A stretch of DNA of 29,200 nt from assembly GCA_018263365.1 (NCBI GenBank), contig JAANXI010000019.1, positions 1-29,200 on the forward strand, read 5' to 3'. Position 1 is the first letter of the stretch. Each line of letters begins with the position of its first letter. The notes beneath the pieces are model-generated. The model did not search any database. It had not been told where the DNA came from and worked only from the letters and a program-made list of their open reading frames with translations. The position numbers and the translations under genes were made by a program. Origin of the DNA: Fidelibacterota bacterium (GTDB lineage Bacteria; Fidelibacterota; JAANXI01). Below are positions 1 through 7,517 of the stretch, one piece after another.

Positions 1-2
1 CC

Positions 3-54
3 CTTCGACAAGCTCAGGATGACGCCTCGGGGTGTCACTCTGAGCCCGTCGAAG
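3..54. repeat. Imperfect inverted repeat, dispersed-repeat type
   Basis: Arms at 3-23 and 34-54 pair with about 17 of 21 bases matching and a 10-base spacer. The left arm begins CTTCGACAAGCTCAGG and the right arm ends GAGCCCGTCGAAG. This sequence type recurs in intergenic regions of many unrelated bacterial genomes, so it looks like a mobile or selfish short repeat rather than a gene-specific regulator. It lies at the window edge, so the full element may start further left. Confidence 0.6.
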
Positions 55-314
55 AGTGGCTTCTTCCTGGCAGTGACACCGTGGAAGGTATACCAGTGCT
101 TCTCACAAAGGAAATTCATGAATTATTCAGGCTAGATGACATCTCTCCCTTTTTAAAGGGGAGACACCCGGTGTTTGGGAGAGGGGGGCGTCGGTTTATT
201 TGTTCTTGCGGTGTTTTTAAAAAATATGGCTATTAAGATAACTCAGGAACACGAAATAAAAATCATGGAATATCATCCTATGATAACCTATCGTAACCAT
301 TTGATATTAAACAA

Positions 315-344
315 TGTAGAGACGTGCCATGGCACGTCTCTACA
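315..344. repeat. Perfect 30-bp palindrome
   Basis: The 30 bases are identical to their own reverse complement, centred on CCATGG, with outer ends TGTAGAGACGTG and CACGTCTCTACA. Similar GTAGAGACG...CGTCTCTAC palindromes are common dispersed repeats in many bacterial genomes. The right half continues into the ~100-bp repeat shared with 6367-6464. In that second copy the left arm of the palindrome is lost or degraded. Confidence 0.8.
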
Positions 345-428
345 CTGAAGAAAATGCGATGATTACTCACAGTTTTTCCCTTGTTTATCTGTATTCACAC
401 GGCCTCCATGGCGTGTCTCTGCTAAAGG
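330..428. repeat. Dispersed repeat, copy 1
   Basis: This ~99-bp stretch matches 6367-6464 on the same strand, roughly three quarters identical by eye. Both begin TGGCACGTCTCTAC, share GATGATTA-TCACA in the middle, and end CATGGCGTGTCTCT followed by AAAGG. Each copy is bounded by a direct repeat of the ATGGC-[A/G]-[C/T]GTCTCT type. There is no reading frame in common, so it behaves as a noncoding repeat. Confidence 0.75.
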
Positions 429-726
429 AATTCCCACTCTGATCGGCGTACGTTTGGATCGAAACTGCATCCAGACCTGGAACAGGAGGTCCCAAAACGA
501 CATTTATGAATAATTCAGTTTAAATGAACTGGATGTTGTATTGAATAAAGTAAAAAACCACATCCATCAGCTGGAAAAGCGATAAGACAGTGTTTGTAAT
601 CTTGGCAAATGACGAATCCAGCAAACCACCAAATCCCCCGAAAAATCTTGCAACGATTTAAACCGGCGTTTATATTGCCAAATCGTGGATATTCTGAATA
701 ATTCAAAGCAATAGCGACAGGACACT

Positions 727-1878
727 ATGGCCTCCTATTTTAACGATGAACATCGGATGCTCCGGGACATGGTTCGGGAGTTTGCAAAAAACGAAGTGGA
801 ACCGATTGCTGACGAACTGGACCAAAATGAGCGGTTTCCATCCGAATTGGTGGATCAAATGGGCGACTTGGGCTTAATGGGAATACCCTATCCGGAAGAC
901 TACGGCGGGGCGGGAATGGACACCGTGGCCTACGCCCTGGCAGTCGAAGAACTGACGAAAGCCTGCTCCTCCACCGCTATTACCATGGCGGCCCACACAT
1001 CACTGGGCACATTTCCTATTTACCAGTTCGGCACGGAAGAGCAGAAGCAGAAATATCTCCCGAAGATGACCTCCGGCGAATGGCTGGGCGCGTTTGGTTT
1101 GACCGAGCCACAGGCCGGCAGCGATGCGTCCGGTACAAAGACCACCGCCGTCCCGGATGGTGATGAGTGGATTGTGAATGGAGCGAAGATGTTTATGACC
1201 AACGGCGGACACGCTGGTGTGATCGTGTTTACCGCGGTCACCGATCCGGACGCGGAGAATGTAGGAAAAGGCATCTCCTGTTTCATCGTGGAGGCGGATA
1301 CCCCCGGTCTGGTCATCGGTACAAAAGAGAAAAAGATGGGCTGGCGGGCGTCGGACACGCACCAGGTCTTCTTCGAGGATATGCGGCTTCCGAAGGAAAA
1401 TCTATTGGGCAAACTCAATCACGGCTACGTTCAGTTTATGGAAACGCTCGACGGCGGCCGTATCAGCGTTGCCGCCATGGGGTTGGGCCTGGCTGAAGCG
1501 GCATTTGAGGCCTCCAAAAAATATGTGAATGAACGGGAAGCATTCGGGCGGAAAATAAAAAAATTTCAGGGTGTGAGTTTTCCGCTGGCCGATATGAAAA
1601 CCAAAATCGAAGCGGCCAGGCATCTTACGTTTAACGCAGCTCAACTGAAGGATGAAGGCAAGGATTTTAAACTGGAAGCCGGGATGGCAAAGCTGTACAC
1701 ATCCGAACTGGCGACCTGGGCGGCGAATCAGGCGGTACAGACGCACGGCGGATACGGTTATATCAAGGATTTTCCAGTGGAACGGTATTTTCGGGATGCC
1801 AAGATTCTGGAGATCGGCGAAGGCACCTCTGAAATCCAGCGGTTGGTTATCGCCCGGGAAGTCCTGAAGGACTCATAA
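727..1878 (+). CDS. Acyl-CoA dehydrogenase
   Basis: This is a cytoplasmic FAD-dependent acyl-CoA dehydrogenase of 383 residues, the usual length for the short/branched-chain and butyryl-CoA type. It would catalyse alpha,beta-desaturation of an acyl-CoA, passing electrons to electron-transfer flavoprotein. Family signatures are visible: TEPQAGSDASG around residues 130-140, FMTNGGHAG near 155, and the C-terminal block ILEIGEGTSEIQR. Glu365 in GEGTSEIQR sits where the catalytic base lies in short-chain family members. An AGG at 719-721 lies five bases before the ATG and supports this start. The stop codon overlaps the next ATG (TAATG), so the phosphodiesterase gene is probably translationally coupled, although the two functions are not obviously related. 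Substrate chain length cannot be told from sequence. Confidence 0.95.
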   Translation: MASYFNDEHRMLRDMVREFAKNEVEPIADELDQNERFPSELVDQMGDLGLMGIPYPEDYGGAGMDTVAYALAVEELTKACSSTAITMAAHTSLGTFPIYQFGTEEQKQKYLPKMTSGEWLGAFGLTEPQAGSDASGTKTTAVPDGDEWIVNGAKMFMTNGGHAGVIVFTAVTDPDAENVGKGISCFIVEADTPGLVIGTKEKKMGWRASDTHQVFFEDMRLPKENLLGKLNHGYVQFMETLDGGRISVAAMGLGLAEAAFEASKKYVNEREAFGRKIKKFQGVSFPLADMKTKIEAARHLTFNAAQLKDEGKDFKLEAGMAKLYTSELATWAANQAVQTHGGYGYIKDFPVERYFRDAKILEIGEGTSEIQRLVIAREVLKDS

Positions 1879-4280
1879 TGGCGCAGAAATCTTCATCCGG
1901 AACATCCGAATCGGGCAGCGGTCTCCTCGGAAAAAGAAAGTCGTCCAGGAACCGGAAAACCGATTCCAAGCAAAATCCGTGGCGGCGGAGTCCCTGGGTA
2001 AAAGCCGGTCTGCTCATTGTCATTCTTATTCTTACCGCCCTGATGTTTCCCCGCAGTGAAGCGGTCGAATACAATTATCAGGTGAATGAAATCACCAACG
2101 AGCCGGTAATTGCGCCGTTTACCTTTCCCGTGCTGAAATCCGAAGAGGAACTGGCCGAAGATCGGCGTGAGGCGCGCCAAAATGTTCCGTATGTATTTAA
2201 GCGGAAGCAAACGGTCGCCGACTCCCAGTTAAATCAGCTGGATAACTTTTTCACCGATCTCGATCAGATGCGGAAAGTCTATCAACGGTACCAGAACTCA
2301 CTCTCTGATTTATCCGGAACTGAATCGCCCCAGGATTTTGAAACCCAGCAAAACACTGTCCAAAACGATTCGCTGGCCTTTATATCTCTGGTGGAATCGT
2401 TTAACTCCGCCTACGGAGTGGATCTCCGAAAGGAGAAGTGGAATGTTTTATTGACCACAACGGCTCCGGACGGCTCTGATCGGTTAGTGCCGTATCTTCA
2501 GCCGATTTTAAAACGGATTCTCACGGATCAGTTTGCTGAAGGCCTCTACGACATTCCAATTGAGAATATTTCCAGCTCCCGGGTGGCTATTCAGTCCCAG
2601 GGAGAGGAGGTAATCGAGGATGCCAGCGCCCACAACGACCGTAACAAGGCATGGATCAATGCCAAGCGGCAAATTCGTTCGGCGCTGGGGGAAGAAAATC
2701 AGCGATTAGTCAGCGCCGCATTTGAAGTGATCGTCCATTTCCTGGAGCCGAACCTGATCTATCAAAAAGAGGTAACGGAGCGGCGCCAGGAGGAAGCCAT
2801 TTCCAGAGTGCCGATCAGCAAGGGGATCGTCCTGGAAAATGAGAAAATCGTTGATGCCAACACCCGCGTCACCCCTGGAATCCAGCGAAAGCTCTCCTCA
2901 TTGGCTACGGCAAAGTCCAAACGCGGAGGAGAGCAGGGTGTAGTTTCCAAGGTTTACACTTACACCGGCCGCCTGCTTTTTGTGGCCATCATTCTCTTTT
3001 TCTTTGTGGCGTTTTTACTGACTTATCGCCCGGAGATCTACGAGGACAACAAGCATGTTTTTCTAATCGCACTGATATTTATCCTGTTTACGACCCTGAG
3101 TTATTTTATTTACTATCAGTGGGGGCTGTCTGAGTATATCATCCCGATTACGATTGCCGCAATGCTGTTTACTATTATTTACGATGCGCGTGTCAGCTTC
3201 TTCGGAACGATTACGCTAACGGTGCTTATTTCGGTACTCCTCGGCAACCGGATGAACTTTTTCATCACCACCATTTTTGCCAGTACACTGGCTATATACG
3301 CGGTGCGCAGGTTGCGGACGCGGAACCAGCTTTATTACGCGATTCTGTACATTACCGGTGCGTATTACCTGGCGCTATTTGCCACGGAATTAACGCTCGT
3401 CCCTGATTTGCGGCATCTCGGCAGTAACTTCCTCTGGGCTGCGGGCAACGGTATTCTCTCACCGCTGCTGACGTATGGACTGATTGCGCTCATTGAAATG
3501 TCCTTCAAGATCACCACGGATATGACGCTGCTCGAGATGTCCGATCTGAACCGGCCGTTGCTCAAGCAGCTGGCGATGAAGGCACCCGGTACCTATCATC
3601 ACTGCGTGGTCGTGGGAAACCTGGCGGAGGCGGCTGCTGAGGCGATTGGCGCAAATTCACTCCTGGCGCGCGTCGGGGCGTATTATCATGACATTGGCAA
3701 GATGAACAAACCGAAATATTTTGTGGAGAATCAGCGCGGCGGCGAGAACAAGCACGATAACCTGAAACCGCAGCTGAGCGCCCTGATCATCCAGGCGCAC
3801 GTGAAGGAAGGGCTCGAACTTGCCCGGGAATATAATCTGCCCAAGGAAGTTGAGGACTTTATCCCGATGCATCACGGGACAATGAAGATCGAGTATTTTT
3901 ACCAGAAAGCGCTGGAGCAGGCCGCTGAAACCGGCGAAGAAGTGAACGAAGCGGATTTCCGTCATGAGGGACCGAAACCGAATACCAAGGAAACGGGAAT
4001 CGTCATGTTGTGCGAGGCTATCGAGGCCGGAACCCGGTCTATTAAAAATCCGACACCGCAGAAGTTCCATCAGTTCATTGATATGATGTTCGATAAACGA
4101 TTGAAAGACGGCCAGCTGGATGACTGCCCGTTGACGATAAAAGAGCTGAGCGAAATCCGGGACGCGTTTATTCCGATCCTCTTCGGTATGTATCACCTCA
4201 GAATCGAATATCCTGACCAGCAGAAATCCAGAACGGAACAGAAAGAATGGCGGAAAAACCTGAAAGCGACGAAAGCGTGA
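1878..4280 (+). CDS. PgpH/YqfF-type 7TM-HD domain phosphohydrolase (probable cyclic-di-AMP phosphodiesterase)
   Basis: This is an 800-residue membrane protein with the architecture of PgpH. A basic, Ser-rich cytoplasmic N-terminus is followed by a first membrane segment (about 43-58), a large extracytoplasmic 7TMR-HDED-type sensor domain (about 60-345), a bundle of hydrophobic segments (about 360-545), and a cytoplasmic HD domain (about 560-760). The HD signature YYHDIGKMNKP has His604-Asp605, and a further metal-binding HH pair lies near residue 575 (YHHCVV). Known PgpH proteins hydrolyse c-di-AMP to pApA; the substrate here is inferred from architecture. The start ATG overlaps the previous stop (TAATG), and the 3' end overlaps ybeY by 34 bases. 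PgpH-YbeY adjacency is common in bacteria, often followed by a CorC-like gene as it is here. Confidence 0.93.
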   Translation: MAQKSSSGTSESGSGLLGKRKSSRNRKTDSKQNPWRRSPWVKAGLLIVILILTALMFPRSEAVEYNYQVNEITNEPVIAPFTFPVLKSEEELAEDRREARQNVPYVFKRKQTVADSQLNQLDNFFTDLDQMRKVYQRYQNSLSDLSGTESPQDFETQQNTVQNDSLAFISLVESFNSAYGVDLRKEKWNVLLTTTAPDGSDRLVPYLQPILKRILTDQFAEGLYDIPIENISSSRVAIQSQGEEVIEDASAHNDRNKAWINAKRQIRSALGEENQRLVSAAFEVIVHFLEPNLIYQKEVTERRQEEAISRVPISKGIVLENEKIVDANTRVTPGIQRKLSSLATAKSKRGGEQGVVSKVYTYTGRLLFVAIILFFFVAFLLTYRPEIYEDNKHVFLIALIFILFTTLSYFIYYQWGLSEYIIPITIAAMLFTIIYDARVSFFGTITLTVLISVLLGNRMNFFITTIFASTLAIYAVRRLRTRNQLYYAILYITGAYYLALFATELTLVPDLRHLGSNFLWAAGNGILSPLLTYGLIALIEMSFKITTDMTLLEMSDLNRPLLKQLAMKAPGTYHHCVVVGNLAEAAAEAIGANSLLARVGAYYHDIGKMNKPKYFVENQRGGENKHDNLKPQLSALIIQAHVKEGLELAREYNLPKEVEDFIPMHHGTMKIEYFYQKALEQAAETGEEVNEADFRHEGPKPNTKETGIVMLCEAIEAGTRSIKNPTPQKFHQFIDMMFDKRLKDGQLDDCPLTIKELSEIRDAFIPILFGMYHLRIEYPDQQKSRTEQKEWRKNLKATKA

Positions 4281-4738
4281 CGTTTCCCGTCTATGCGGTA
4301 AGCGTTGAGACGAATTTCGAGGGGTTGGATTACGACGAAACCCCGATCCGAAAAGCGGTACACTCCACACTAAAATCCGAAAATTGTTCCGAAGCGGAAA
4401 TCGATGTGATCCTGGTGGACGATGAATCTCTCCGGGAGCTGAAACGAGAATTTTTTGACCAGGATGTGTACACGGATGTCATTTCCTTTCGTCTCAATCC
4501 ATACGAAGAAGACCGCGTCGAAGGTGAAATCTATATCAGTTTGCACCGGGCGGCGGAACAGGCCGTCGAATACGGCGTCACAGCGGATCTGGAAGTGTTG
4601 CGGCTGGCAGTCCATGGCGCCCTGCATCTCCTTGGATACGAGGACGATACGGAGAGCAAAAAGCAGGAGATGACTTCGCTGGAGGATGCGCAACTGGCGC
4701 AGTTTGATGAGCCGCTTATCGTGAAAACACTTCCGTAA
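4247..4738 (+). CDS. ybeY: Endoribonuclease YbeY (16S rRNA 3'-end maturation)
   Basis: YbeY is a single-domain, zinc-dependent RNase involved in 16S rRNA 3'-end processing and ribosome quality control. The 163-residue product has the family block TDVISFRLN (residues 76-84) and the metal site HGALHLLGYED, with His123 and His127. The third ligand, His in the Escherichia coli type motif, is replaced by acidic residues here (Glu132-Asp133). Bacteroidota YbeY proteins often carry an Asp at this place, so activity is probably kept. The ATG at 4247 lies inside the 3' end of the phosphodiesterase gene. A later start would remove little of the conserved core, so the exact start is moderately certain. 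The next gene begins 29 bases after the stop. Confidence 0.93.
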   Translation: MAEKPESDESVTFPVYAVSVETNFEGLDYDETPIRKAVHSTLKSENCSEAEIDVILVDDESLRELKREFFDQDVYTDVISFRLNPYEEDRVEGEIYISLHRAAEQAVEYGVTADLEVLRLAVHGALHLLGYEDDTESKKQEMTSLEDAQLAQFDEPLIVKTLP

Positions 4739-4767
4739 ATGTTAGTCGAAATAGTACCATATTACCC

Positions 4768-6069
4768 ATGTCATTCCTGGTAACACAAATGCTGATATTT
4801 TTAGGGCTCCTTGTCCTGAGCGCCTTTTTCTCGGGTTCGGAGACTGCACTCTTCAGCCTGAAGGATAACGACATTGAGCAGTTGAAGGAAAATCAGGATG
4901 CGCCGAATCAGCGAATTCTGGAACTCATCTCCAAGCCCAAGCGCCTGCTCATTGCCATTCTGACAGGCAATACGGTGGTGAACATCGCAATCGGTGCGCT
5001 GGCTGCGCTCCTTGCCACAATGATAGCACACCAGCTCGGCGTGGCTGAGGTCATTATCGTCTCAATAGAGGTGATTGTAATAACTATCGTGGTATTGGTA
5101 GCTGGAGAGATTACTCCGAAGATTTTTGCAGTTAGCAATACCAAAAAGTTCAGTCGGATAGTCAGTCTGCCGCTCACCTGGATATTTCGCCTGCTGTATC
5201 CGATTGCGTACGTTCTGTATAGTCTCACGAAATTTGTGACCCGGATTCTGGGGATTCAGAAGGAAAACCTGTTCCTCTCCGAGGATGAAATTCGGACGCT
5301 GGTCGAGGTGAGTGAGAACCAGGGCGCTCTCCAGGAGCAGGAAAAGGAGATGATCTACTCGATATTCGAGTTCGGCGATACCTACGTCCGGGAAATTATG
5401 ATTCCCCGGATCGACATGAAGGCCGTTCCGACATCTATGAAGGTTAAAGATGTCATCGAACTAATCAAAAAACATCGGTTCTCCCGGCTGCCGTTGTATG
5501 ATAAGCGCGTGGACAACATTTCCGGGATCATCTTTGCCAAGGATCTGCTGCCGTATCTGAATGAGAAGGCGACGAATATCCAAATCGCTATGCTTTCAAG
5601 GCCGGCGTATTTTGTGCCGGAGAAGATGAAGATCGATAAACTGCTCCGGGAATTCCAGCAGCGGAAGACCAACATCGCAATTGTGGTGGATGAGTACGGC
5701 GGAACTTCCGGACTGGTGACACTCGAAGATATCATCGAGGAAATCGTCGGCGAAATCCGTGACGAATACGATTTCGAGACGCCGATGTATCGCTGGCTGG
5801 ATCAGCAAACTCTCGTGGTGAACGCCCGCATGACGCTCGATGATCTGGATGACGTGGTGGAACTCGGCATCCCGGAAGAGCGGGAATACGATACCCTTGG
5901 CGGATTTCTCTATTCCTACGTTGGCGATATCCCGGAGGAGAAGACTAAAATCAAGTTCAACGATATCCGGTATATCATCGAGCGCGTCCACGGCAATCGT
6001 ATTACCCGCGTTCGGATTATCCTCCCCAAAAAGCGCACCAGCCAATCCACCTCTGTAACGCAGGAATAA
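4768..6069 (+). CDS. CorC/HlyC family protein (CNNM/DUF21 transmembrane domain, CBS pair, CorC_HlyC domain)
   Basis: This is a 433-residue inner-membrane protein with the standard three-part layout. An N-terminal DUF21/CNNM membrane domain (about 1-185) carries the conserved FSGSETALFSL at residues 21-31. Paired CBS domains (about 205-325) include the motifs REIMIPRIDM and VDEYGGTSGLVTLEDI. A C-terminal CorC_HlyC domain (about 345-425) contains YDTLGGFLYS. The family is linked to magnesium/cobalt homeostasis, as CNNM-type transporters or regulators; older names call it hemolysin. No strong ribosome-binding site precedes the ATG, and an in-frame ATG lies seven codons further on. The gene closes the first plus-strand block and is followed by repeats, with no obvious intrinsic terminator. 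Confidence 0.92.
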   Translation: MSFLVTQMLIFLGLLVLSAFFSGSETALFSLKDNDIEQLKENQDAPNQRILELISKPKRLLIAILTGNTVVNIAIGALAALLATMIAHQLGVAEVIIVSIEVIVITIVVLVAGEITPKIFAVSNTKKFSRIVSLPLTWIFRLLYPIAYVLYSLTKFVTRILGIQKENLFLSEDEIRTLVEVSENQGALQEQEKEMIYSIFEFGDTYVREIMIPRIDMKAVPTSMKVKDVIELIKKHRFSRLPLYDKRVDNISGIIFAKDLLPYLNEKATNIQIAMLSRPAYFVPEKMKIDKLLREFQQRKTNIAIVVDEYGGTSGLVTLEDIIEEIVGEIRDEYDFETPMYRWLDQQTLVVNARMTLDDLDDVVELGIPEEREYDTLGGFLYSYVGDIPEEKTKIKFNDIRYIIERVHGNRITRVRIILPKKRTSQSTSVTQE

Positions 6070-6076
6070 CTTGTCC

Positions 6077-6237
6077 CCTAAATTGAGCGATTGTTGTGGA
6101 TGAGATGTGCCAAGATGTTGAGATGAAAAGGGTTTTGGGAAACCGAAGGCATACCCGGAGGGGCTGTCGAGGATTTCACGGAGCCTTCGCGCTCAACAGA
6201 TTGGTGCAGATCGCCGCACAAAATCGCTTAATTTAGG
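6077..6237. repeat. 161-bp noncoding element with 16-bp terminal inverted repeats
   Basis: The left end CCTAAATTGAGCGATT (6077-6092) and the right end AATCGCTTAATTTAGG (6222-6237) are reverse complements at 15 of 16 positions. Pairing can be extended inward to TTGTG/CACAA with a one-base gap. The interior has no reading frame of note. It begins eight bases after the corC-like stop codon and ends 62 bases before the next inverted-repeat element. Size and ends suit a small non-autonomous mobile element (MITE-like), but no transposase or target duplication was identified. Confidence 0.6.
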
Positions 6238-6299
6238 TTGTCCATACATGTTATACTTTTATATCTATAGCTATGATGATTTCCCTGCAGAAAATTTAA

Positions 6300-6530
6300 C
6301 CTGAGTAATTCATAAATGAGATTTGAATTATACCAACCCGGTGCCGACAGTGTCTCTAGGACAACCTGGCACGTCTCTACTGGGAGGAAAATCTGATGAT
6401 TATTCACAATTTTCCTCTTGATTTCTTGTTTGCACACACCCTGCATGGCGTGTCTCTACAAAGGTTTGTTATTTTTGGAGATATCTTCCGCTCAATTGGC
6501 AGGTTATTCCCAGTTTATGAATTATTCAGG
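6300..6530. repeat. 231-bp MITE-like element with 17-bp terminal inverted repeats
   Basis: The left terminus CCTGAGTAATTCATAAA (6300-6316) and the right terminus TTTATGAATTATTCAGG (6514-6530) are reverse complements at 16 of 17 positions. Inside lies copy 2 of the ~100-bp dispersed repeat (6367-6464). Motifs like the termini also occur at 115-131, 503-518 and 694-705, so the window carries parts of more than one member of this family. There is no coding potential inside. No clear target-site duplication is visible. Confidence 0.65.
6367..6464. repeat. Dispersed repeat, copy 2
   Basis: This is the second copy of the repeat at 330-428, in the same orientation, and lies within the 231-bp inverted-repeat element. 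Shared landmarks are TGGCACGTCTCTAC at the left end and CATGGCGTGTCTCTAC then AAAGG at the right. The left palindrome arm present in copy 1 is not intact here. Confidence 0.75.
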
Positions 6531-6621
6531 GTAAGTGCTTTTGGCGTTCACTCTTTGAAAGGCTCAGCTCCGTGAGGAGCCACTGCCGGGGGAGGAGGCC
6601 AAGGGAAGGCGCGTTGAGATG

Positions 6622-6655
6622 ACAGATGCCATCTTTTCGGAAAGATGGCATCTGT
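6622..6655. repeat. Perfect 15-bp-stem hairpin upstream of mazG
   Basis: ACAGATGCCATCTTT (6622-6636) pairs perfectly with AAAGATGGCATCTGT (6641-6655) around a TCGG loop. No T-run follows on either strand, so it is not a standard intrinsic terminator. It sits 50 bases before the preferred mazG start and would lie in the mRNA leader if transcription starts upstream of it. It may equally be a dispersed hairpin repeat. Confidence 0.75.
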
Positions 6656-6704
6656 GATAGTGGGTTTAATTATTAATTCAGAATCGGGAAGATATCAGCA
6701 CGAA

Positions 6705-7517
6705 ATGACTAAAAAATTAGAAAACCTTTCGGAAGATAAATTTCGGGCGCTGGTCGAAATTTTGAAGATACTGCGTTCACCGGATGGCTGTCCGTGGGAT
6801 CGAAAGCAGACACACAAATCGCTGGTGGCGCACCTCCTGGAAGAAGCGCATGAAGTCGTCGAGATGATCGATTACGAGGATATGGACGGCCTGAAAGGTG
6901 AACTCGGCGATCTGATCATGCATATCGTTTTCCAGGCCCAAATCGCCGAGGAAAACGACGAATTTACCATCGATGAGGTCATTGAGAGTATCACGCAGAA
7001 GTTAATCCGACGTCACCCACACGTCTTTGGAGAGACTGAGGTATCCGGTGAAGACGAGATTGTTAAAAACTGGGAGCAGATCAAGATGGAAGAGGGCCGC
7101 GACTCGGTCATCGAAGGCGTCCCGAAATCATTATCTGCTTTGATACGCGCACACCGATTGCAGCAAAAAGCCTCGCAGGTTGGGTTCGACTGGGACTCCG
7201 CCGAGCCGGTATGGGGCAAAGTGGAGGAGGAATTTGACGAGCTCAAAGATGTCGTGGAGAACGGCGCCACAGAAGAGGTTGAGGACGAATTCGGCGATAT
7301 GCTCTTTTCACTGGTGAACCTCTCCCGGTTTCTCAAGGTGAATCCCGAGGATGCACTGCGCGGCACAATTCAAAAGTTTATCCGTCGATTCCAGGCCATC
7401 GAAACACGCATCGATGAACAGGATTTAGACATGAATTCAATGAGCCTGGAAGAACTGGATTCCCACTGGAATGCGGTCAAAGCCAGCGAAAACGAATCAG
7501 AACATCAGCCGGATTAG
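6705..7517 (+). CDS. mazG: Nucleoside triphosphate pyrophosphohydrolase MazG
   Basis: MazG hydrolyses (d)NTPs to NMP and pyrophosphate and is thought to clean non-canonical nucleotides and influence ppGpp signalling. From the ATG at 6705 the product is 270 residues, a typical two-domain MazG. The first domain has the SPDGCPWDRKQTH block, then the EEAHEVVE and ELGDLIMH metal-binding helices (E-E-x-x-E and E-x-x-D patterns). The second repeats the pattern as EEEFDELKDVV and EDEFGDMLFSLVNLSRF. An upstream in-frame ATG at 6645 would add 20 residues, but it falls inside the 15-bp hairpin stem and the extra residues (MASVIVGLIINSES) are atypical. I therefore prefer MTKKLENLSED, preceded by GGGAAG at 6686-6691. 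The stop codon interlocks with that of yjbQ on the other strand. Confidence 0.95.
   Translation: MTKKLENLSEDKFRALVEILKILRSPDGCPWDRKQTHKSLVAHLLEEAHEVVEMIDYEDMDGLKGELGDLIMHIVFQAQIAEENDEFTIDEVIESITQKLIRRHPHVFGETEVSGEDEIVKNWEQIKMEEGRDSVIEGVPKSLSALIRAHRLQQKASQVGFDWDSAEPVWGKVEEEFDELKDVVENGATEEVEDEFGDMLFSLVNLSRFLKVNPEDALRGTIQKFIRRFQAIETRIDEQDLDMNSMSLEELDSHWNAVKASENESEHQPD

Larger units (their letters stand above)
1..726. other. Repeat-rich noncoding region upstream of the acyl-CoA dehydrogenase gene
   Basis: No convincing gene is seen here. The region holds the inverted repeat at 3-54, a C/G-rich hairpin-like segment at about 144-187, a perfect palindrome at 315-344, one copy of a ~100-bp dispersed repeat at 330-428, and three copies of a near-palindromic TGAATTATTCA-type motif (115-131, 503-518, 694-705). 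A 63-codon minus-strand reading frame at 515-706 has no recognisable features and overlaps two of these motifs, so I do not call it. The promoter of the downstream gene should lie near the right end, but no clear -35/-10 pair stands out. Confidence 0.7.
6070..6704. other. Noncoding gap made mostly of repeat elements
   Basis: Between the corC-like gene and mazG lie, in order, the 161-bp element (6077-6237), the 231-bp element (6300-6530), a short G/C-rich inverted segment near 6561-6581 (GGCTC...GAGCC), and the strong hairpin at 6622-6655. No gene is supported. A minus-strand frame at 6228-6446 lies within the repeats and is rejected. Confidence 0.7.

Noticed and set aside
315..428. CRISPR repeat
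   Set aside because: Only two copies exist in the window, about 6 kb apart, with no regular spacing or spacers and no cas genes.
515..706. 63-codon minus-strand reading frame upstream of the acyl-CoA dehydrogenase
   Set aside because: It overlaps dispersed repeat motifs, has no recognisable domain and no convincing ribosome-binding site, and lies in an otherwise noncoding gap.
1..726. tRNA or other structured RNA gene in the left noncoding region
   Set aside because: I found no cloverleaf or T-loop-like sequence; the pairing seen is explained by repeats and palindromes.
6228..6446. 72-codon minus-strand frame in the corC-mazG gap
   Set aside because: It lies almost entirely inside the two inverted-repeat elements and shows no protein-like composition.
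6622..6660. Intrinsic terminator after the corC-like gene
   Set aside because: The stem is strong, but no T-tract follows in either direction, and it is more than 550 bases from the stop codon.
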